Source of the DNA: Paenibacillus sp. S150
GTDB lineage: Bacteria; Bacillota; Bacilli; Paenibacillales; Paenibacillaceae
Direction of reading: 5' to 3'
Length of the DNA: 64,000 nt
Assembly (NCBI RefSeq): GCF_019352175.1
Contig: NZ_JACBYI010000001.1
Location: 186,001 to 250,000, forward strand
Below the pieces are notes generated by a model that made no database searches, had not been told where the DNA came from, and worked only from the letters and a program-made list of their open reading frames with translations. This document shows, piece by piece, positions 56,982 through 64,000 of this stretch. Each line of letters begins with the position of its first letter. Positions within the stretch are counted from its first letter, which is position 1. Both the position numbers and the translations under genes were made by a program.

Positions 56982-58574
56982 TTAATAACTGTATAACGAC
57001 ACTTTTAGCACTTGAGGATCGCTGCCTAAAGAAGCCCGATATTCATCGCCATTAAGTCTTCTTCCAGGAACCCAATCCCCAACTTTATACCAACCCTCAT
57101 CTATGGAAATAAAATCTACACTTACTCCAGGTTTTAACGAGGTGAACTCCACTCCAAATCCATGACCGGCAATAATGTATTCATGATCAGAAACAGCAAT
57201 AATCAAACCTCCTGCTGGTACAGCGTCACTATCTAAACGATTTCTAAAGCGTATTTGCAATCGATATCCCCCAAGACGGATTGCCGAAGGATATGCCTTA
57301 TCCTGCAGGATACCGCGCATTTGTCGAGTGCCGTAGTACTGGGTAATAACCGGTGCCATGTGGTGGAGCAAATCATAACTCTTCGACAATATAGGACCAA
57401 CCCCGGCACTTTCCATCACCATGAAATGATTAGGAGGCAAGAATCCTGCACTCCATGGATCAATTCCGTTGTCCATTGTCTCGATTCCAAACGGAGTATA
57501 ACCTAGCGCATGATGTTCCCCAATAGCATAAAAAACATTGGCAACGGTGACTTTATCGCGACGGGTTTCAGGAATAAATAACGGATTATCAGGTCGAGTA
57601 TAGACCTCACAAACTTGGGCAAATTCATTAAGATAGATGTCTGGTGCGATAATGTCAATATGAGGGCCTCCAGCTTTCCAAATATCTATCACATTCTGGT
57701 TTGGTGCTCCGCTTGGGTATTGTCCCGGATCCTGTTCTTCATATTGTTTCAGCCATACATTTACGAACATTGGCAGATTATACTCTGCCTTCCCTGCTGC
57801 AGTAACCTGATCAATAAACCGAGACATATGCCAGGCGGTAAAGATTTCTTCAGCGGCAGAACCAAAGAGTTCTGTCCAGCTAACCAAACCTGTGTGCTTA
57901 TTATTCAAGTGTTTTTTTAGAAAAGGAGTCAATTGCAAAGTATGTTGTTTTAAATATTGGATTAGTTCATCCGGTACATCTTCATCAAATAAGGCACTTG
58001 CCTGAGGTGAGTAGTCTCGTGCCGTGCCGAGGAACCCAACTTCATTTTCCACTTGTACCATAATTACCGTCTGTTCAATACTATCAGCTTGCTGAATGTA
58101 CTTCATTAATGCAGCAAAAGCTTTGCTATCAGCCTGCAGGGCCTCGTCAGAGTGACAAGAAACTATCGGCAACCTTTTTCCACCCGCAGACTGAACTCGC
58201 GGAAAACGAAGAGAATCGCGTTTAACCCAAGCAGGGACATAGGTCGAATGGGAATTTTTCCACATTCCAAACCAGATTAAAACAAGTTTCAAGTTATTCT
58301 TTCGTGCTCCTTCAATTAATCCTTCAACAAGCGTAAAGTCAAACTTACCTTCCACCGGCTCTATTAGTTCCCAGCTAACTGGTACAACGGCAGTATTACA
58401 GTTGAAATAGACAAGCCGACCCCATACATACCTGTTCATATACTCGAGATTGGATGAACTTGAATTGTGAACTTCTCCAGCCAAAGAGATAAACGGCTTT
58501 TCATTTACAATCAACCTGAAAGCGTCGCCATGTTTCTCAAGTCGGGGGATTTTATTGGTGCCCAAAGGCGTCAT
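56982..58574 (-). CDS. GH35-like beta-galactosidase with DUF5597 C-terminal domain
   Basis: A 530-residue cytoplasmic enzyme. A barrel with FISLAGEVHNSSSSNLEYMN, VPVSWELIEPVEGKFDFTLV and MVQVENEVG (Glu as acid/base) and PLFIPETRRD (Glu as nucleophile candidate); the last about 130 residues form a DUF5597-type beta domain. This subgroup of GH35 is usually annotated as beta-galactosidase; true specificity is open. AGGAGG precedes the ATG. It is first in the operon and diverges from an AraC regulator gene 137 bp away. Confidence 0.85.
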   Translation of the reverse strand: MTPLGTNKIPRLEKHGDAFRLIVNEKPFISLAGEVHNSSSSNLEYMNRYVWGRLVYFNCNTAVVPVSWELIEPVEGKFDFTLVEGLIEGARKNNLKLVLIWFGMWKNSHSTYVPAWVKRDSLRFPRVQSAGGKRLPIVSCHSDEALQADSKAFAALMKYIQQADSIEQTVIMVQVENEVGFLGTARDYSPQASALFDEDVPDELIQYLKQHTLQLTPFLKKHLNNKHTGLVSWTELFGSAAEEIFTAWHMSRFIDQVTAAGKAEYNLPMFVNVWLKQYEEQDPGQYPSGAPNQNVIDIWKAGGPHIDIIAPDIYLNEFAQVCEVYTRPDNPLFIPETRRDKVTVANVFYAIGEHHALGYTPFGIETMDNGIDPWSAGFLPPNHFMVMESAGVGPILSKSYDLLHHMAPVITQYYGTRQMRGILQDKAYPSAIRLGGYRLQIRFRNRLDSDAVPAGGLIIAVSDHEYIIAGHGFGVEFTSLKPGVSVDFISIDEGWYKVGDWVPGRRLNGDEYRASLGSDPQVLKVSLYSY

Positions 58575-58711
58575 ACGCTACCTCCTAATTTATTGAATAA
58601 AAAATATTTGCTGTTTTGATTCTATACCACTATTCTATTCATCCTTTTTATTATTGTAAATAACACATGTTTGCTATACAATATATAAAATAATTGCTAT
58701 GGAGTGATCAT

Positions 58712-59542
58712 ATGAGGAGAAACATTTTTATACCACCGCCCACCTTTAAACATCATCTTTTATATCCTGTAGGCATTGGACACTATTACAATTTCCCTAC
58801 ACATCGTGAGAATCGTGAAAGTGGTTTCTTGCCGGAGTACAATCTTCATTTAGTACTTAGAGGAAGGGGGTATGTCATCCATGAGGGAGAACGTTTGGAC
58901 TTGACTGGGGGATGCGGATTTTTTTACCCGCCAAAAGAACAACAACAATATGGTTCCGATGAGGACGATCCCTGGGAGATATGTTTTGTACATTTCACTG
59001 CCGTCGCCCCGTTACTCTCTATGTGGAAGCTGGATACCCCTTCTTTTTTTAGATTTGCAGGTATCCAATATGTACAACGGATTTTCTCGGATATGTTTGA
59101 ACTAATGGATGCATTTAAAACGGGGATTGAACCTCATTTGTCCTCATTGGTGTACGAGCTAATATTATTCTTACTTAAAAATTCCGAGTCACTAAAAAAC
59201 ACCAACACTCTTGATCACAAGGAGATTATTCACGGAATAGCTGATAAAATACACGATAAGCCGGATTTTCATTGGACTACAGAACATATGGCAGAATTGT
59301 CTGGATACAGCCTGTACCATTTCATTCGACTTTTTCAAAAAATAATAGGATTGAAACCAAATGAATACGTAAAGGTAAGTCGATTATCAGCTGCTAAAAA
59401 CCTGCTTATTTCAACCGAGTTGCCAATCTTTGAAATTGCCGAGAATATCGGATTTTCGAATACCAGTTATTTCATTAAAGTCTTTAGGGAATGGACCGGC
59501 TTCTCTCCACAAGTTTATCGAAGTATTTATAAGCAAGTATGA
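58712..59542 (+). CDS. AraC-family regulator with N-terminal cupin
   Basis: A 276-residue regulator: an AraC-type ligand-binding cupin (GRGYVIHEGERLDLTGGCGF, FFYPPKEQQQYG) and a C-terminal double HTH (MAELSGYSLYHFIRLFQKII; IFEIAENIGFSNTSYFIKVF). The ATG at 58712 follows GGAG; a TTG upstream in frame is less likely. Divergent from the GH35/PTS/GH43 operon, of which it is the probable sugar-responsive regulator. Its 3' end abuts a decayed transporter gene on the other strand. Confidence 0.9.
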   Translation: MRRNIFIPPPTFKHHLLYPVGIGHYYNFPTHRENRESGFLPEYNLHLVLRGRGYVIHEGERLDLTGGCGFFYPPKEQQQYGSDEDDPWEICFVHFTAVAPLLSMWKLDTPSFFRFAGIQYVQRIFSDMFELMDAFKTGIEPHLSSLVYELILFLLKNSESLKNTNTLDHKEIIHGIADKIHDKPDFHWTTEHMAELSGYSLYHFIRLFQKIIGLKPNEYVKVSRLSAAKNLLISTELPIFEIAENIGFSNTSYFIKVFREWTGFSPQVYRSIYKQV

Positions 59543-59544
59543 TT

Positions 59545-59930
59545 TGTTTTGGGATGATGAAGCCCGTGCGCATCGACAAAACCAGCCCGGACACGCCGGA
59601 CACGGGGGCATCCGCAAAGGCTGTGTCCCCAATATGAGCAGTCATGATCGACGTCATGATGCAGAGGCTTACCGCCTGTCCCAGATTTCTCATTGTTGTC
59701 TGAAACGAGTTCGCAGCACTGTAGTCCTTAGGTCCTATACATGACATAATCGCGTTGGAAATTGGAGATGAGAAGACGCCAAAACCCGTACCGGTCACGA
59801 TTAACACTGTAATCACATACGCGCGAGAGGTATTCGCGCTTATAAAACAGAAACCAAACAGGCCGACCGCGCAGATCGCCAGTCTCAACCGGATCGGTGG
59901 TAACTGTTGTTTCTCCAGCATTGGGTCCCA
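59545..59930 (-). pseudogene. MFS transporter, C-terminal fragment
   Basis: About 125 codons of the last membrane helices of a DHA2-type drug transporter: RLAICAVGLFGFCFIS, GTGFGVFSSPISNAIMSCIG and SAANSFQTTMRNLGQAVSLC. The N-terminal two thirds and the end are missing; it runs into the AraC gene's 3' end. Confidence 0.75.
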
Positions 59931-60009
59931 ATGTTCCCATGCCTCCTTCATTTGATACAGCGGCAACTAATTCAGCAGATGTAACCCATGCCATTGGTGC
60001 CTGAATAAT

Positions 60010-60178
60010 AGGGTATTTGATATTTCTTTCAATAGAGATTTATTTCGTTCGGTTTCACCACAAGGTCCTTGAACAGGGGAACAATTACTTTAAAAATGCT
60101 TGGCTGCCGTATGCTGGTCGAGCGCATTCTGATCCTCCCATTCCTCAATGACGGTCAGTATCTGCGGATAGTTGCGCA
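60010..60178 (-). pseudogene. Antibiotic biosynthesis monooxygenase (ABM) remnant
   Basis: PQILTVIEEWEDQNALDQHT, AAKHF is the core of an ABM/YgiN-type domain; an extra T then shifts the frame, and the other frame gives KVIVPLFKDLVVKPNEINL. The N-terminal half is replaced by an integrase relic at 60177. Confidence 0.65.
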
Positions 60179-60316
60179 AGCCTCTTACTCGCCAACGGGG
60201 TCGGCATGAAAGAAATCCAGGAATGGCTATTCTACAACAGCCGACATTATTCTCACTTGGAATACAGCTCCAAAGTATCTTCAGCATCAACAATGAGTGA
60301 TGTCCTGGTCTTTTAA
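60177..60316 (+). pseudogene. Tyrosine recombinase (integrase) C-terminal remnant
   Basis: SLLLANGVGMKEIQEWL, then YSHLEYSSKVSSASTMSDVL is the C-terminal segment of an ICE/phage-type tyrosine integrase, in which WLGHSDFSTTANIYAHL is expected between. The GHSDF part is deleted and a neighbouring frame shows STTADI, so the gene carries a deletion and shifts. It reads toward the tRNA-Leu site 170 bp away, the usual position of an integrase gene at an element end. Confidence 0.65.
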
Positions 60317-60365
60317 TAAAAAAAGACCGCATTGCTCTCAATATTTCATGAGAGTCATGCGATCT
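60317..60365 (-). terminator. Terminator between integrase relic and attachment site
   Basis: AGATCGCATGACTCTCA pairs with TGAGAGCAATGCGGTCT, with two mismatches, and seven T follow on the minus strand. It would end transcription from the tRNA side. Confidence 0.7.
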
Positions 60366-60372
60366 TCTCCTC

Positions 60373-60416
60373 GTTCTCTCCTTTGGAAAAAGGAGAGAAC
60401 TGCAGGAGAGAACTCG
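60373..60416. repeat. GAGAGAAC repeats and 12-bp palindrome left of the attachment site
   Basis: GTTCTCTCCTTT-GGAA-AAAGGAGAGAAC is a perfect 12-bp stem (60373-60400). GAGAGAACTGC (60393) is followed by GAGAGAACTCG (60406). The same GAGAGAAC words recur as tandem iterons to the right of the site at 60704-60747. Confidence 0.65.
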
Positions 60417-60485
60417 ATAAAAACTTCTCTCCTGCCCTACTTCAAAAACCAGGGTTTTCCGGAAAAAACCCTTATGAATCAAGGA

Positions 60486-60542
60486 TGCCGAGGACGGGGG
60501 TCGAACCCGTACGGTACTCACGTACCGCAGGATTTTAAGTCC
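60486..60542 (-). other. Attachment site: 3' end of tRNA-Leu(UAA)
   Basis: On the minus strand the 57 bases run from the anticodon loop (GGACTTAAAATCCTGCGG, anticodon TAA) through the long variable arm and TCGACCCCCGTC to the acceptor end CCTCGGCA. No acceptor 5' strand, D-arm or complete anticodon stem lies upstream, so this is not a functional tRNA gene. It is the duplicated 3' end left by site-specific integration. Next to it an imperfect dyad (GATTTTAAGTCC and GGACTTTAACCCC) could bind the integrase. ICEs such as ICEBs1 also use a tRNA-Leu gene (established). Confidence 0.8.
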
Positions 60543-60703
60543 CAGAAGTCATTTGGACTTTAACCCCCTGCAGTGGAATATAAGGGAACCTACTATCCGC
60601 AAAAAACCTTGTAGAATCAAGGATTTTTACGGTTTTTCGTGTTTTCCTTAGAGCCACAAGGGTTTCCGGCAACAAGCAACAGAAAGAGCAATTTTAGCCT
60701 TTG

Positions 60704-60747
60704 GAGAGAACTGCGAGAGAACTCGGAGAGAAAAATGAGAGAACCAG
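60704..60747 (+). repeat. Four tandem 11-bp iterons upstream of parA
   Basis: GAGAGAACTGC, GAGAGAACTCG, GAGAGAAAAAT and GAGAGAACCAG follow one another without spacers at an 11-bp period. They lie 57 bases before the parA start, a good position for a partition-complex or regulatory binding site. Confidence 0.7.
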
Positions 60748-60782
60748 CCCGCTCCCTACCATTGACAATATGTTCGGAGCAA

Positions 60783-60796
60783 ACCTCCGGGGAGGT
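60783..60796 (+). promoter_or_regulatory. Palindrome covering the parA ribosome binding site
   Basis: ACCTCCGGGGAGGT is a 14-bp palindrome that contains the GGGGAGG ribosome site, seven bases before the ATG. In RNA it can form a small hairpin that hides the site; in DNA it could be an operator. Confidence 0.5.
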
Positions 60797-60803
60797 TTTT
60801 ACA

Positions 60804-61598
60804 ATGACACAAACAACCGTTATCACTATTGCTAATCAGAAAGGTGGCACTGGCAAGACAACCACCGCCTACAATCTAGCGTGCGCCTTATCCCATGAAG
60901 ATAAAAAAGTGCTGCTGGTTGATTTCGACCCACAAGGCAATCTAAGTATGTGCTTTGGAATCGAGAATCCAGACCAGCTTAAGTTTTCAATGTTCAATAT
61001 TATGAATGCCCTCATGAGTGACGAACCCCTACCGGCTCCTGATGAATACATTCATAATCATGGCAATATAGACCTCATCCCAAGCAACATAGAACTATCT
61101 GTCGCTGAGATTAATTTAAGAGATGAAATGGGTGGTGAAAAGACTCTCACCACATTACTGGAATCCATGAAACAAAGATATGACTATATCATTATAGACA
61201 CAAATCCCTCTCTTGGTCTACTAACGATAAATGCCCTGGCGGCCAGCGATAGTGTGTTGATTCCAGTAAACCCTCAATTGTGGTCTGCGACAGGCTTAAC
61301 TCAGCTATTGAAAATAATCATCAAAGTAAAGAAACGTATTAATCCACGGATTAGCATAGCCGGGATTTTAATGACCATGTGTGATACCCGAACCAATTTA
61401 TATAAAGAAGCCTTTCGGTTAGTAAAAGCCTATTACCAGGAAACCGTCCGTATCTTTGATGTTCAAATCCCTCTTTCAGTCAAAGTCGGTGAGGCGAATT
61501 TCTACAGTCAAAGCATTATTGAATTCAATCCTAAGTCGAAGGTAGCCACTGCTTATTGCAGTTTAGCGAAGGAGCTGATGCAAGATGAGCAGCAATAA
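60804..61598 (+). CDS. parA: ParA/Soj-type partition ATPase
   Basis: A 264-residue ParA-family ATPase: deviant Walker A NQKGGTGKTTTAYNLA with signature Lys, Walker A' LLVDFDPQGNLSMCFG and Walker B YDYIIIDTNPSLGLLT. No N-terminal HTH, as in chromosomal-type Soj. I start at 60804 (GGGGAGG upstream); the longer frame from 60639 would translate the iterons. It overlaps parB by 14 bases. Typical for plasmids and large ICEs, where it maintains the element after excision. Confidence 0.92.
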   Translation: MTQTTVITIANQKGGTGKTTTAYNLACALSHEDKKVLLVDFDPQGNLSMCFGIENPDQLKFSMFNIMNALMSDEPLPAPDEYIHNHGNIDLIPSNIELSVAEINLRDEMGGEKTLTTLLESMKQRYDYIIIDTNPSLGLLTINALAASDSVLIPVNPQLWSATGLTQLLKIIIKVKKRINPRISIAGILMTMCDTRTNLYKEAFRLVKAYYQETVRIFDVQIPLSVKVGEANFYSQSIIEFNPKSKVATAYCSLAKELMQDEQQ

Positions 61599-62628
61599 GC
61601 GACCTACGCCTAAGCTTTCAAGCATTGATGAGCTTTTACTTTTGTCTGAGGGACCAGACCATTTAACATCATCTCCTGAAAATCCAGGAGTCACTTCTCT
61701 TCTACTCTCCAGCCTTATTCCCTTTCATAAACATCCATTTAAGCTGTATGAGGGCAAAAAACTGGATGACTTAATCGAAAGCGTCCTAGAGAACGGTGTG
61801 CTAATTCCCGTTATAGTCCGTCCAATGGAACAAGATTCCTATGAAATTCTTTCTGGGCATAATCGCGTCAATGCCGCTAAAGCTGCGGGGTTACTTTCTA
61901 TCCCTTCCATTGTTAAAGAACAATTGACGGAAGCAGAAGCTGTAATTATCGTGGTGGACACCAATTTTCATCAACGTTCCATTCAGGATATGTTGCCCAG
62001 TGAACTTGCTCGTGCCCTGGAGATGCAGCTTGAAGCTTGCAAAGAAGCTAAGCAAAAACAGAGCAAAATAACTCAGCTTGAAAACGGCGAGATCCCTTAT
62101 AACACCGAGGATTCCAAGTCCACTGTCCCAGTGGGACAGCGAACTTGGAGCGTGGATGAAGTTTCCGAGAAAAACGATATGAGCCCAACCAATATCAAAC
62201 GATATTTGCGCTTGAATCATCTTCTACCAGAACTCATGGAAAGAGTCGATCAAGGTGAAATCAAGCTTCGCCCGGCCGTCGATCTCTCTTACCTGAAACC
62301 GCAAGAACAACAAACCGTGGAATCTTTAATTCATGAACAAGGCTTTAAAGTAGATATGAAAAAATCCGAGCTGCTTCGAGCAAAATCAGAAAATCGCAAT
62401 TTCACTGAGCAAGCCGCATTAGCGATCCTTTCCGGTGAGTCTAGCCGGAAGCCAAAAAATAAGGTTCCTGCTCCATTCAAGCTAAAGTATAAAGTATATG
62501 CCAAATATTTCTCTCCTGAGAGTAAAGCCGCAGAAGTTGAGGAAATCATCAATAAAGCTTTAACCCTATATTTTTCGCTCCAGTCAGAGCCTGAACAACA
62601 TCCCTTAATTGAAGAGGAGGAAATTTAA
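61585..62628 (+). CDS. parB: ParB/Spo0J-type partition protein
   Basis: A 347-residue protein. The N-terminal ParB/sulfiredoxin-like domain has ILSGHNRVNAAKAAGLLSIP (the GxRRxxA-type CTP/arginine motif in the variant form GHNR) and a helical DNA-binding part with WSVDEVSEKNDMSPTNIKRY. The C-terminal region may dimerize. It loads on a centromere-like site and works with ParA. The ATG overlaps the parA 3' end; the stop overlaps the next ATG (TAATG). Confidence 0.9.
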   Translation: MSSNKRPTPKLSSIDELLLLSEGPDHLTSSPENPGVTSLLLSSLIPFHKHPFKLYEGKKLDDLIESVLENGVLIPVIVRPMEQDSYEILSGHNRVNAAKAAGLLSIPSIVKEQLTEAEAVIIVVDTNFHQRSIQDMLPSELARALEMQLEACKEAKQKQSKITQLENGEIPYNTEDSKSTVPVGQRTWSVDEVSEKNDMSPTNIKRYLRLNHLLPELMERVDQGEIKLRPAVDLSYLKPQEQQTVESLIHEQGFKVDMKKSELLRAKSENRNFTEQAALAILSGESSRKPKNKVPAPFKLKYKVYAKYFSPESKAAEVEEIINKALTLYFSLQSEPEQHPLIEEEEI

Positions 62629-63056
62629 TGGTATTCAAAGATCTAGCCCATGAACAATTTTATGAAGGTAATGTCATTCGCGCTGAGCGTCAACACGATC
62701 CTTACCGATCCGCTCTATTTTATCTGTTAGGCCTTACAGAAGATACACGCCGTCACATTAATGATCTTTATGATTTCAGAGAAGACAGCATTAGGCTAGA
62801 GGGCTTAAACAACGGCTGGCAGACAGGCACAACAGTCCGTCTTACCCGTCTCGCATTTAACCTCTATTCGGGCAATACGGGAGAACATGAAGAAGAGACC
62901 CACTCTTTCAGCCCCTATTATCTGTTCGATAATGGACTCATGCCATATTTCTTTGAAGGGATCAAGCTTCGCTATCCAGCCTATGCCGTGGATATCAAAC
63001 GAGATTGGCTTCCCTTTGTGCCAGCCAAAGATATCTATGATGAGTTGGAACAATAA
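62628..63056 (+). CDS. DUF6075 family protein
   Basis: A 142-residue cytoplasmic protein with the DUF6075 layout: an N-terminal helical half (YRSALFYLLGLTEDTRRHIN, DLYDFREDSI) and the terminal SFSPYYLFDNGLMPYFFEGI. GAGGAGG lies in the parB 3' end. The family has no known function but is found with parA/parB on ICE-type elements of Bacillota, where it often follows parB. Confidence 0.8.
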   Translation: MVFKDLAHEQFYEGNVIRAERQHDPYRSALFYLLGLTEDTRRHINDLYDFREDSIRLEGLNNGWQTGTTVRLTRLAFNLYSGNTGEHEEETHSFSPYYLFDNGLMPYFFEGIKLRYPAYAVDIKRDWLPFVPAKDIYDELEQ

Positions 63057-63091
63057 AGTCACACGATCCACAGGAAGGGAGGATAACCATC

Positions 63092-64000
63092 GTGGCCCGT
63101 GTTACAACACTAAGAGCCATCTATCAATCGGCTGTCTCACAAATTTCGCAGTCACCACAAGACTGGATGGATTATTTAAAATTTGCTTCTGGAATTTATA
63201 AATACTCTTTTGATAATGCTCTTCTCATATATATGCAGAATCCAAAGACATCCATGTTAGCCTCCCTTCCTCTTTGGAACAAACTAGGCCGGTACATTAA
63301 TCGAGGAGAAAAAGCCATTGGCGTCAGTAACTTTCAGGAGAATAAGCCTCATATAGACTATTTATTCGATGTCTCCCAGACTCACGGAAGGGTCCCTCCT
63401 CAACCCTGGAGTTTACTGGGGTTAGATTTTACTGAACTCGCTAACAGGCTATCCTCCAATGAAACCAATGATCTCGGGTTATGTATCACGAAGATGGTTA
63501 AACAGTATTTATTATCTTTTGATTTATTTCAGGATATAGAGCTGGACATGGTGAATCATCCTTTTGCCACATTCCCTTTTTCTGGCGTGCAAGAACAAAT
63601 GCAGGAACTGATTGTCGCCAGCAGCATCTACTTCATTCATTCTCGGTGCGGTCTTCCAGAGCCAGATTCATCACAGGTGTTCGATACTATATGCGATTGG
63701 AACACTGTACCGCTAATGTCTCGATTGGGCGGGATATTAACTAAAATTTCCAAAGAGATTTTGCTCGACATCGGCAGACATATCAAATTAATGGAACTAG
63801 AAAGGAAGGTTAGTTATGAACAAAGAGAGCTTGAATCTCAACTACAGTCAGCAGACAAACGGACTGCTCTATCCTCTGATGCAAATATCGAGTCAAGTGG
63901 AGACCGACCAGCAGCCTCTAGGCAAATACGGAAGAATGAGCTTAAACTATCTCAGGAATCATCATCCCCATCGATTAATGAGCTTGAAGATGCAGGGCAA
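63092..64000 (+). CDS. N-terminal part of a large ICE protein with ArdC-like N-terminus (continues beyond window)
   Basis: From a GTG at 63092 (GGAAGGGAGG upstream) the frame is open for 303 codons to the window end. The first 90 residues (DWMDYLKFASGIYKYSFDNA, LLIYMQNPKTSMLASLPLWN, GRYINRGEKAIGVSNF) match the ArdC/DUF1738-type ssDNA-binding N-terminal region found at the head of very large methylase/helicase proteins of ICEs. The rest is helical with a Ser/Gln-rich segment near the end. The identity of later domains cannot be seen. Confidence 0.7.
   Translation, partial: MARVTTLRAIYQSAVSQISQSPQDWMDYLKFASGIYKYSFDNALLIYMQNPKTSMLASLPLWNKLGRYINRGEKAIGVSNFQENKPHIDYLFDVSQTHGRVPPQPWSLLGLDFTELANRLSSNETNDLGLCITKMVKQYLLSFDLFQDIELDMVNHPFATFPFSGVQEQMQELIVASSIYFIHSRCGLPEPDSSQVFDTICDWNTVPLMSRLGGILTKISKEILLDIGRHIKLMELERKVSYEQRELESQLQSADKRTALSSDANIESSGDRPAASRQIRKNELKLSQESSSPSINELEDAGQ

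Noticed and set aside
60486..60542. Functional tRNA-Leu gene
   Set aside because: Only the 3' half is present; acceptor 5' strand and D-arm are absent upstream, so it is read as an attachment site.
60639..60803. 55-codon N-terminal extension of ParA
   Set aside because: It would translate the 11-bp iterons and the ribosome site; the ATG at 60804 fits the family N-terminus exactly.

Overview
The window looks like the chromosome of a plant- or soil-associated member of the Paenibacillaceae (Bacillota). The evidence is strong AGGAGG-type ribosome binding sites, many near-perfect CcpA cre boxes, a LicT-type RAT antiterminator, a Spo0E-like protein, a BlaI/BlaR1-like pair, YesM/YesN-type two-component pairs, and a very high density of sugar-uptake and glycan-cleaving genes. 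No rRNA and no CRISPR array is visible. The only tRNA sequence is a 3' fragment used as an integration site.

Layout. 1-6.7 kb: a carbohydrate ABC binding lipoprotein and a sulfatase (minus strand), a sensor kinase and response regulator facing each other, and a GH43 enzyme. 6.7-10.1 kb: a gene graveyard with intergenic repeats, a truncated MerR regulator, a DUF6273 protein, and fragments of an RCC1-like protein, a response regulator and a histidine kinase. 10.1-13.3 kb: a regulatory island with Spo0E, two XRE regulators sharing an upstream box, and between them an HTH plus helical-repeat receptor with a previously unlisted 32-residue secreted-peptide gene at its 3' end, resembling the AloR/AloP quorum-sensing pairs of Paenibacillaceae. 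13.4-19.5 kb: a complete beta-glucoside operon (cre, promoter, RAT/terminator, EIIBCA, two GH1 enzymes, LicT). 19.7-25.0 kb: insertion-sequence territory, where a defective IS630-type element and a composite of IS1380-type ends have broken a small lipoprotein gene, followed by a sulfatase relic.

25.0-43.9 kb is one large minus-strand polysaccharide-utilization locus: two secreted proteins with F5/8C domains, three SGNH/SASA-type esterases in total, GH130, DUF1861, two homologous proteins of a family I cannot assign, a YesM/YesN-type sensor and regulator, a CUT1-type permease pair and two paralogous binding lipoproteins. 44-47 kb holds decayed DNA and a BlaI/BlaR1-like pair with a 46-bp dyad operator. 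47.3-52.9 kb is a cellobiose-type PTS with its PRD regulator and a DUF4038 hydrolase. 53.2-59.5 kb is a second glycoside locus (GH43, broken GH1, EIIBCA, GH35-like, AraC regulator).

59.5-64 kb is a mobile-element junction: relics of an MFS transporter, an ABM monooxygenase and a tyrosine integrase lie left of a tRNA-Leu(UAA) 3' end, and to its right starts an integrative or conjugative-type element with 11-bp iterons, ParA, ParB, DUF6075 and the start of a large protein. Together the intact genes describe a bacterium that senses, deacetylates, cleaves and imports several plant or microbial glycans under carbon catabolite control. Mobile DNA has eroded the intervals between those loci.
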